DNA of 21,135 bases from a virus, in the IMG/VR virus record IMGVR_UViG_3300031774_000192, positions 1 to 21,135 of that record. The stretch is one strand, 5' to 3'. The stretch's first letter is position 1. Every line of letters starts with the position of its first letter. The notes below the pieces were generated by a model. It was not told where the DNA came from, searched no databases, and worked only from the letters and a program-made list of their open reading frames with translations. Made by a program: the position numbers and the translations under genes. Shown here piece after piece: positions 15,911-21,135 of the stretch.

Positions 15911-18900
15911 ATGCCAGATGACAAGTTACCGTCTATGGGCGATTTCACTGAAGATCCCAGTGAATTACCATCAGTCGAAGATTTTATAAAAGAAGAAAAA
16001 ATTGAAGAGAACTTACCTTCTGTCGATGAATACATCGTAGATATAGAGGAAGAAGTAGAACATAAAGAATCAGATTTACCTTCAGTAGAAGATAAGATAG
16101 TTGATGAGAATTTACCAACTATTGAGGATTATATTGAGGAAGAAGAAGTAGTAGAAGAAGATATCGAAACTACTGGTGGAATTTCTGTTCAGGAATATAG
16201 TCCTGAAATGCAGTTTAGAGATTATGAATTTATTGATATTATTAAAAGACCTGAGTGGAAGGAATTAGTTGGTCTTGTTAATGAGGTAAAAGATAATATA
16301 CCAGATATTCCAGAAATAAAATATTATGATGATGATCTTGAAAAGATATCAGAAACTATTGAAGAATTAAGATCTCAGATACCAGTAGTTCCTGAAGTAA
16401 AGTATTATGATGAAGATATAGATCAGGTTAAACAAACCATATCTGATCTACCAGAGGTAAAATATTATGATCAAGAAGTAAATAATTTAGAGGGAAGATT
16501 TTCTGAATTAAAGGAATTTGTATCTAATATTCCTAATTATGATGATGAATTAAATTCTCTTAGAGATAAGTTTAATTATGATATTCAAGAAGTTTCAGAA
16601 AATATTGAAGTAAAGGATTTTGAAAGGAAAGTTGAAATTGATAATGTAAACAGTAATTTAAAGGAAACTAGTGAAAAAATATATGAAGAATTAAAGAAAT
16701 CTTCTGATCAGATACATGAATATAAACTTCATTTAAAAGATGATGACAGGAAATTAAAGAAACAGATATTAGGTCAATATAATCTTTTAAAGGAAAATAT
16801 TGAGAAAAAAGTAAAGGAATTTAATACTAAAAATATTGAATCTCAAAATGTTATTAGTGGTTCTCTTAAAGAGTATTTTGATGAACTCCAAGAGAAAATT
16901 TCTGCTATACCAGAAGTAAAATATTATGATGAAGAGATTGGAAAATTAAATGATAAATTTGAGATTGATATAAAGGAATTACGGGAAATCGTAGACCAAA
17001 TAAAGGAAACTCAGAAACAAGATCTACAAGAGAATCTTTTAACTGAACCACCTAGTACTGATAATGAAGATCCATTAACTCCATTAGATCAGAAGTTTGT
17101 AACCTATGAAAAGTTACAAGAGAACTATCAATTATTTGTTAATAGGGTTCAACAACAATTAGCCTCATTTGGTGGCGGTGGAGAAACTAAACTTCAATAC
17201 CTCGATGATATTGTAGGTATTGCCACCAATTTAAGTGCTTATAATGAAATGTATCTTAAAGTAGATACATCTCAACCTAAAGGTAAGAATTTTGTATTTG
17301 AAACTGTTGCTGCTGGTGCTGGTGGAACATGGGGTTCTAATGCTGTTGGTGTTTGGACTGGTAGAAATGTAGGTATTGCAACAACTGCTAGATCTAGTGT
17401 TGCATTATATGTTGATGGTGATACGACTATTACTGGTGACCTCAATGTTACTGGTGATATGTCTTATGATGAGGTAACAGGCAGAAACCTTAATATTACT
17501 GGTGTTGCAACTGCTACAACATTTAATGGAAATATAACAGGAACTGCTGCTACATTTACTTCAGGAACTTTTAGTGGAAATGTATCTGTTGCTGGAACAT
17601 TAACTTATGAAGATGTAACCAATATAGACTCTGTAGGATTAGTAACAGCAAGAAAGGGAGTAAGAATAACTGAAGGTGGACTTGTAGTAACTGCTGGTGT
17701 AGCAACTGTTGGAACAGCAATCACAATGGGTGGTGGCACAGTAACTGCTACAGAATTTGTAGGTTCTGGTTCTGGGTTAACAGGAGTAGCATCTACCGAT
17801 TATATCATCACAGGAACTGCTGCTACATTTAATAGTCAAGTTAAAATTGTCAATCTTAATGTTACTGGAGTTACTACTGCAACAACATTCTATGGTGATG
17901 GTTCAGGTTTAACAGGTGTTGCATCTACTGACAATATTATCACTGGAACTGCTGCTACATTCAATAATCAAGTCAATATATTAAATGTTAGTGTTAGTGG
18001 TGCTTCTACAGTTACAGGTGATTTAACTGTTGGTGGAGATTTAAATGTTAGTGGTGATATTGAATATGATGAAGTAACTGGTAGAAATTGGAATATAACA
18101 GGTGTTGGTACAATTACTAGATTAAATTCTACTAATATTGTAGGAACTATATCTACTATTACTAGATTAGATGCTACCAATTTAAATGTTAGTGGGGTAT
18201 CAACCTTTAGTAATACTGGAGTGGGAACCGTTCATATTGGTGTTGGTACTACTGCACTATTAGTTGATGGTGATGCAAGAGTTACGGGTATCCTTACCGT
18301 AGGTAGATCATCCATTACTATAGATGGTGAAAATAATCAAATTAATGTTGGTCTTGTTACTGTTACTAATTCCACTATCGTAATTGGTGAAAATGTAACA
18401 ATCGACTCTAGTGCGTCTGGTATTAACTCTGCACCAAATGTCTTATATGTTGCTAAAGATGGATTAGATACAAATAATGGAACATCTATTGATAATGCAT
18501 TTTTAACAATTAAAGCTGCTGTTGGAGCTGCTTCTTCAGGCACTACAGTCAAAGTTCTTTCTGGTAAGTATACTGAGTCTAATCCTATTTCGGTTCCTGC
18601 TTTTGTTTCTATTGTAGGAGATGATCAAAGAGCAGTTGAAGTTAAACCAAGCACAACCAACCAAGATATCTTCCATGTAAGAAAGGGTGATAAGTTAGCA
18701 AATATGACTTTCAAAGGTCATGTAGCACCTGCTGCTGCGGTTGCTTTCCCAACTGATGAAATAGCAGAAAACGTAGGTGGTGGAAAATGGAAAGGTCCAT
18801 ATGTTCAGAATTGCACAAGTGATACAACCACAGGGACAGGAATTTATATTGATGGTGATCAAGCAAGATTACTAAAAGCAATGAATGTTGACTCCTTTAC

Positions 18901-20119
18901 CCAATACAATCAGGGTGGTATTGGAGTTGCTGTTACTAATGGTGGATTTGCACAATTAGTATCATTGTTTACAATCTGTTGTAATGAAGCAGTTAAAGTA
19001 GATAAGGGTGGACAAGCAGATATAGCAAATAGTAATTGTAGTTTTGGAACTTATGGATTAGTTGCTAAAGGTGTAAGTGATCTTCAATATACAGGTATTG
19101 TTACTTCATCTGCTGCAATATCACAAGCAGAAGCAATAGTTAATGTTGATACTACTGAATATACAATGAATAATTTTGTTTATGATTATACTTCTGGTAT
19201 TGCTACAGTTACTACTACTGCTGCTCATAATTTCCAAGTAGGAATGGGAGTAACTCTTGCAGGAATTGGATTAACTTGTGATTATGGATCTAAGACTTAT
19301 CCATATAAAAAACCTTCTATTTTTACTGTTGATTCCATTCCATCTACTACATCGTTTGTAGTTAATGTTGGTATCTCAACACTAGCTCATCATTATGTTG
19401 GAACAGGTTCAAGTGCTGGAACTGCAAAGATTGATGTTGATAGACCTTATGATGGACAGACAGTATACTTTGATAAATTATACAAACAAGTTAATAAGAT
19501 TACTGTTAGTAATGGGGGAAGTGGGTATACATCTACTCCTATCGTAACTATTGATGACCCTGATGGACCTAGTGGAGAAACTGCTTCTGCATATGCTACT
19601 TTAGAAGATGAAGCAATTAAATCTATTACTATTATCAGTAGTGGAAGTCAATATGAAGGAACCCCAGATGTTACTATTAGTGGAGGTGGTGGAAGTAATG
19701 GAGCTGCGACTGCTAGTATGGATCCACTATACTATACAATAAATAGTTCGACAGCCGTATCTTCAGGAATTACTACATTAACACTTGCTACCAATTTACT
19801 CAATACTGTTGGGGTTGGTTCTACAGCATACTTCTCTCAAGGAAGTAAAATAGTTGCTAGTTCACATACATTTGAATATGTTGGTTCTGGTAATGATATT
19901 GTTAGTGCTACTCCAAAACGAGGAGGAGTTCTTGATCAAGAGAATGAAGTTATTACTGAAGATGGTGGTAAGGTTCTTTATACAAGTACTGACCAAGCAG
20001 GTAACTTTAGAATAGGTGATGACTTGAAGATTAATCAAGAAACTGGTACAATTAGTGGAAGAGCCTTTAGTAAGAGTTTGTTCTCAGAAATGACACCGTT
20101 TATCCTAGCATTAAGTTAA
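15911..20119 (+). CDS. Large multidomain fibre-like virion protein (acidic N-terminus, coiled coil, trimeric beta repeats, beta-helix)
   Basis: A 1402-residue protein with a clear fibre architecture. Residues 1-86 are very acidic and carry five LPS(V/M)xD-type motifs (residues 6, 19, 35, 56, 68). Residues about 110-400 are a charged coiled-coil region with PE(V/I)KYYD repeats. A GGGG hinge near 420 leads to repeats typical of trimeric phage fibres in marine myoviruses at about 440-830 (GDLNVTGD, DGSGLTGVASTD, IDSVGLVTARKGV). Residues about 843-1060 begin NVLYVAKDGLDTNNG and resemble a pectin-lyase-like right-handed beta-helix. GSGY repeats lie near 1196-1270, and the protein ends in a section with TDQAGNFRIGDDLKI. 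No catalytic motif is evident in the helix. A role in host attachment is inferred; it could equally be a neck or head-associated fibre, given its place after the neck and terminase genes. The stop is one base before the next gene. Confidence 0.92.
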   Translation: MPDDKLPSMGDFTEDPSELPSVEDFIKEEKIEENLPSVDEYIVDIEEEVEHKESDLPSVEDKIVDENLPTIEDYIEEEEVVEEDIETTGGISVQEYSPEMQFRDYEFIDIIKRPEWKELVGLVNEVKDNIPDIPEIKYYDDDLEKISETIEELRSQIPVVPEVKYYDEDIDQVKQTISDLPEVKYYDQEVNNLEGRFSELKEFVSNIPNYDDELNSLRDKFNYDIQEVSENIEVKDFERKVEIDNVNSNLKETSEKIYEELKKSSDQIHEYKLHLKDDDRKLKKQILGQYNLLKENIEKKVKEFNTKNIESQNVISGSLKEYFDELQEKISAIPEVKYYDEEIGKLNDKFEIDIKELREIVDQIKETQKQDLQENLLTEPPSTDNEDPLTPLDQKFVTYEKLQENYQLFVNRVQQQLASFGGGGETKLQYLDDIVGIATNLSAYNEMYLKVDTSQPKGKNFVFETVAAGAGGTWGSNAVGVWTGRNVGIATTARSSVALYVDGDTTITGDLNVTGDMSYDEVTGRNLNITGVATATTFNGNITGTAATFTSGTFSGNVSVAGTLTYEDVTNIDSVGLVTARKGVRITEGGLVVTAGVATVGTAITMGGGTVTATEFVGSGSGLTGVASTDYIITGTAATFNSQVKIVNLNVTGVTTATTFYGDGSGLTGVASTDNIITGTAATFNNQVNILNVSVSGASTVTGDLTVGGDLNVSGDIEYDEVTGRNWNITGVGTITRLNSTNIVGTISTITRLDATNLNVSGVSTFSNTGVGTVHIGVGTTALLVDGDARVTGILTVGRSSITIDGENNQINVGLVTVTNSTIVIGENVTIDSSASGINSAPNVLYVAKDGLDTNNGTSIDNAFLTIKAAVGAASSGTTVKVLSGKYTESNPISVPAFVSIVGDDQRAVEVKPSTTNQDIFHVRKGDKLANMTFKGHVAPAAAVAFPTDEIAENVGGGKWKGPYVQNCTSDTTTGTGIYIDGDQARLLKAMNVDSFTQYNQGGIGVAVTNGGFAQLVSLFTICCNEAVKVDKGGQADIANSNCSFGTYGLVAKGVSDLQYTGIVTSSAAISQAEAIVNVDTTEYTMNNFVYDYTSGIATVTTTAAHNFQVGMGVTLAGIGLTCDYGSKTYPYKKPSIFTVDSIPSTTSFVVNVGISTLAHHYVGTGSSAGTAKIDVDRPYDGQTVYFDKLYKQVNKITVSNGGSGYTSTPIVTIDDPDGPSGETASAYATLEDEAIKSITIISSGSQYEGTPDVTISGGGGSNGAATASMDPLYYTINSSTAVSSGITTLTLATNLLNTVGVGSTAYFSQGSKIVASSHTFEYVGSGNDIVSATPKRGGVLDQENEVITEDGGKVLYTSTDQAGNFRIGDDLKINQETGTISGRAFSKSLFSEMTPFILALS
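15926..16135 (+). repeat. LPSVEDxI linear-motif array in the acidic N-terminus of the fibre protein
   Basis: Five motifs are encoded: LPSMGDF, LPSVEDFI, LPSVDEYI, LPSVEDKI and LPTIEDYI, at protein residues 6, 19, 35, 56 and 68. Spacing is irregular (13, 16, 21 and 12 residues), separated by Glu/Asp-rich linkers. This looks like an array of short binding motifs in a disordered segment rather than a folded repeat. Confidence 0.9.
16310..16939 (+). repeat. PEVKYYD repeats in the coiled-coil region of the fibre protein
   Basis: PEIKYYD at residue 134, PEVKYYD at 161, PEVKYYD at 181, a degenerate PNYDDEL at 208, and PEVKYYD at 334. Each is followed by an acidic residue pair and a helix with heptad-like hydrophobics. 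Spacings of 27, 20 and 27 residues suggest regular breaks in a coiled coil, followed by a long uninterrupted helix of about 120 residues before the last copy. Confidence 0.85.
17435..18112 (+). repeat. Internal repeats of the trimeric fibre section
   Basis: Two repeat families are nested here. A 26-codon unit (GDLNVTGDMSYDEVTGRN onward) at 17435-17512 recurs at 18035-18112 as GDLNVSGDIEYDEVTGRN onward, exactly 600 bases later. A 39-codon unit (GSGSGLTGVASTDYIITGTA onward) at 17762-17878 recurs at 17894-18010 as GDGSGLTGVASTDNIITGTA onward, with a period of 132 bases. A third ITGTAATF lies at about 17534-17557. Differences are largely at third positions, so the copies are old and kept by selection. 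Confidence 0.88.
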
Positions 20120-20120
20120 T

Positions 20121-20453
20121 ATGGCACTCGCACTCAATAGATTTAAAACATATACTGCTACACTTACTACAAGTAGTGCAACAGTATATACTGCACCAAC
20201 AGGATATACTGGTATTATTTTATATGCACATATAACAAATTATGCTGCAGCTGCAACTACTCTTACTATGTCCCATGTAAGAAGTGGCACAACTACTCAG
20301 ATTATTAGTGGAGCAAATGTTCCTGTTAATGATGCTTATATTCCTTTGGATGGTAAATTGGTATTAGAGACTAGTGATTATGTTGTTGCTCAAGCAGGGG
20401 CAAATACTACTTTAAAGATTCTTCTTTCAGTATTGGAGACGGCAAATGCCTAA
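20121..20453 (+). CDS. Small beta-rich structural protein following the fibre gene
   Basis: The 110-residue protein begins one base after the fibre stop. Its pattern of Thr/Ala-rich strands (YTATLTTSSATVYTAPTGYT, then IILYAHITNY) and a later LVLETSDYVVAQAGA segment resembles small jelly-roll or Ig-like virion proteins found near fibre genes in marine T4-like phages. I know no assigned function. No signal peptide or membrane segment is seen. Tight coupling to the fibre gene, and an 8-base overlap with the next small gene, suggest that it contributes to the same structure, for example as a decoration or tip. That is inference from position. Confidence 0.85.
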   Translation: MALALNRFKTYTATLTTSSATVYTAPTGYTGIILYAHITNYAAAATTLTMSHVRSGTTTQIISGANVPVNDAYIPLDGKLVLETSDYVVAQAGANTTLKILLSVLETANA

Positions 20454-20616
20454 ATTGATTAGTCAAGTTAATAGTCCTGCAGTAGGTATTAGTAGTGATG
20501 GAACTCTTTTAGGAGATGCAACGCAAATAAATTTTGAAAGTAATAGAGTTAAATATGATAGTAATACAGGAATAGCAACAGTGATGAGTGATCCTCTATC
20601 TGTAATTGGTCTTTAA
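20446..20616 (+). CDS. Short 56-residue protein overlapping the preceding gene
   Basis: The ATG at 20446 lies in ATGCCTAA, overlapping the last 8 bases of the 110-residue gene, a typical phage coupling arrangement. The product begins MPKLISQVNSPAVGISSDG and ends TGIATVMSDPLSVIGL. Phrases such as VGISSDGT and TGIAT match the vocabulary of the fibre and structural proteins in this window, which supports a real structural gene or a split-off fibre piece. It fills the space up to a late-promoter-like motif. Function is not recognised. Its short length leaves some doubt, but the overlap and matching base composition favour expression. Confidence 0.65.
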   Translation: MPKLISQVNSPAVGISSDGTLLGDATQINFESNRVKYDSNTGIATVMSDPLSVIGL

Positions 20617-20632
20617 TATAACTTGAAAGTAA

Positions 20633-20640
20633 CATAAATA
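20633..20640 (+). promoter_or_regulatory. Late-promoter-like motif CATAAATA upstream of the last gene
   Basis: CATAAATA lies in the 49-base gap after the 56-residue gene, ending 26 bases before the ATG at 20666, and is followed by a second AT-rich AAATATA. A weak AGAG/CTCT stem followed by a T run (20649-20665) lies between motif and start. Promoter function is inferred. Confidence 0.45.
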
Positions 20641-20665
20641 AATATAACAGAGTCTTTCTCTTTTT

Positions 20666-21135
20666 ATGAAAAAGTGTCCCCAAGGTGAATATTATTGCCA
20701 TGACATGAAAAAATGTAAACCAATTCCAACAGGGTGGCATACTACTCGTTTGGGTTGGTTAGTTAGAGATATTGATGATGAAAACAAAAAGAAAAATGGT
20801 AATGGCAAAAAATCTAACGGATCTTCTAACGGACATGGGAATGGTTCAAATGGTAATGGTAATGGTGGTAACCACTCTGGCAATGGTGGGAGTAATGGCT
20901 CTAATGGTGGTGGAGGAGTAAGTGAATCCACATACATACCAAGAAAAACAGGAAATATAATAACCGCAATGTTGGCATGGAGAGGAAGTCAGTACAGTCT
21001 TCAGATGTTCTTCCCCCATATCAAAACCCCCTCACGCAGAGAAGTACAGGATCAAGTGAGAAAAGTGTATCCTAATGCTAAACTCTGGAATTACAAAGTT
21101 TCGGACTATGACCCAGGAGAACCTCTCCTCCAGAT
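20666..21135 (+). CDS. Cys-containing protein with an Asn/Gly-rich linker, 5' part only
   Basis: The frame is open from the ATG at 20666 to the right edge (156 codons plus two bases), so the end is missing. The N-terminus MKKCPQGEYYCHDMKKCKP has three cysteines and a histidine (C4, C11, H12, C17), suggesting a small disulfide- or metal-stabilised knob, followed by a Trp-containing segment and RDIDDENKKK. Residues 44-84 are almost only Gly, Asn and Ser with a few Lys and His, a flexible linker. After it comes a folded-looking segment with ITAMLAWRGSQYSLQMFFPH, then PSRREVQDQVRKVYPNAKLW and PGEPLL. Similar Cys-rich starts and FFP/YP segments occur in uncharacterised proteins of marine T4-like phages as I remember them, but I cannot name a function. 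Codons near the right edge are richer in G and C than those of neighbouring genes. Confidence 0.85.
   Translation, partial: MKKCPQGEYYCHDMKKCKPIPTGWHTTRLGWLVRDIDDENKKKNGNGKKSNGSSNGHGNGSNGNGNGGNHSGNGGSNGSNGGGGVSESTYIPRKTGNIITAMLAWRGSQYSLQMFFPHIKTPSRREVQDQVRKVYPNAKLWNYKVSDYDPGEPLLQ
20795..20917 (+). repeat. AATGGT-type low-complexity repeat encoding an Asn/Gly/Ser linker
   Basis: Forty-one codons encode almost exclusively Asn, Gly and Ser, from repeated AATGGT, GGTAAT and TCTAACGGA units, ending in four Gly codons. The unit is imperfect and mixes synonymous codons. Such tracts are prone to length change by slippage. It links the Cys-containing N-terminal knob to the following segment. Confidence 0.9.

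Noticed and set aside
17435-18112. Fibre repeats as a diversity-generating retroelement template/variable pair
   Set aside because: There is no reverse transcriptase in the window and the differences are not confined to adenine positions; they are mostly silent changes.
20649-20665. AGAG/CTCT stem followed by TTTTT as a terminator before the last gene
   Set aside because: A 4-base-pair AT/GC stem in AT-rich sequence is expected by chance, and the T run abuts a start codon.
20692-20937. A Pro/Leu-rich open frame on the - strand
   Set aside because: It is the reverse complement of the Asn/Gly repeat of the last gene; the composition is an artefact of the triplet repeat.
1-21135. CRISPR array, tRNA, integrase or insertion sequence
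   Set aside because: Reading both strands, I found no regularly spaced identical repeats, no tRNA-like cloverleaf sequence and no recombinase or transposase motifs.

Overview
The window is a gene-dense, AT-rich segment of a tailed-phage genome, with every credible gene on the + strand. Five proteins match phage T4 in sequence and in order: gp8 (baseplate wedge), then gp13, gp14, gp15 (neck and tail completion) and gp16 (small terminase). The rest are large proteins built from modules typical of marine T4-like myoviruses that infect cyanobacteria or SAR11-type bacteria: a DUF4815-type protein of 2535 residues, and repeats of the types GSGY, DGSGLTGV and NIDSVGLVTARKGV. A marine T4-like myovirus is therefore the best assignment. 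The host cannot be decided, because no photosynthesis or other host-derived metabolic gene is present.

Layout. Bases 3-2252 hold the 3' part of a large structural protein, cut by the window edge and lying where T4 has gp7. Bases 2285-3841 encode gp8. Bases 3848-11455 hold one 7.6-kb gene in the place where T4 has genes 9, 10, 11, 12 and wac. Two small overlapping genes follow (11457-11681 and 11671-12075). Bases 12098-15869 are the compact block gp13-gp14-gp15-gp16. Where T4 would continue directly into the large terminase gene 17, this phage has a 1402-residue fibre-like protein (15911-20119), a 110-residue protein, a 56-residue protein overlapping it by 8 bases, and a Cys- and Asn/Gly-rich protein that runs off the right edge. 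Gene 17 is not in the window. The longest non-coding gap is 49 bases, so no stretch of 300 bases or more lacks a gene. I saw no tRNA, CRISPR, insertion sequence, attachment site or integrase.

How it works together. All recognised genes belong to late virion assembly: the baseplate wedge and its peripheral attachments, the neck that joins head to tail, the tail completion protein, DNA packaging, and fibre or adhesion parts. All five gaps of 20 bases or more contain an xTAAATA motif like the T4 late promoter, upstream of gp8, gp13, gp15, the fibre gene and the last gene. This suggests short late transcription units inside a co-directional block.

The most striking structure is modular. The same small beta-rich modules recur in otherwise unrelated genes, including gp8, gp14 and gp15, which are much longer than their T4 counterparts because of these additions.
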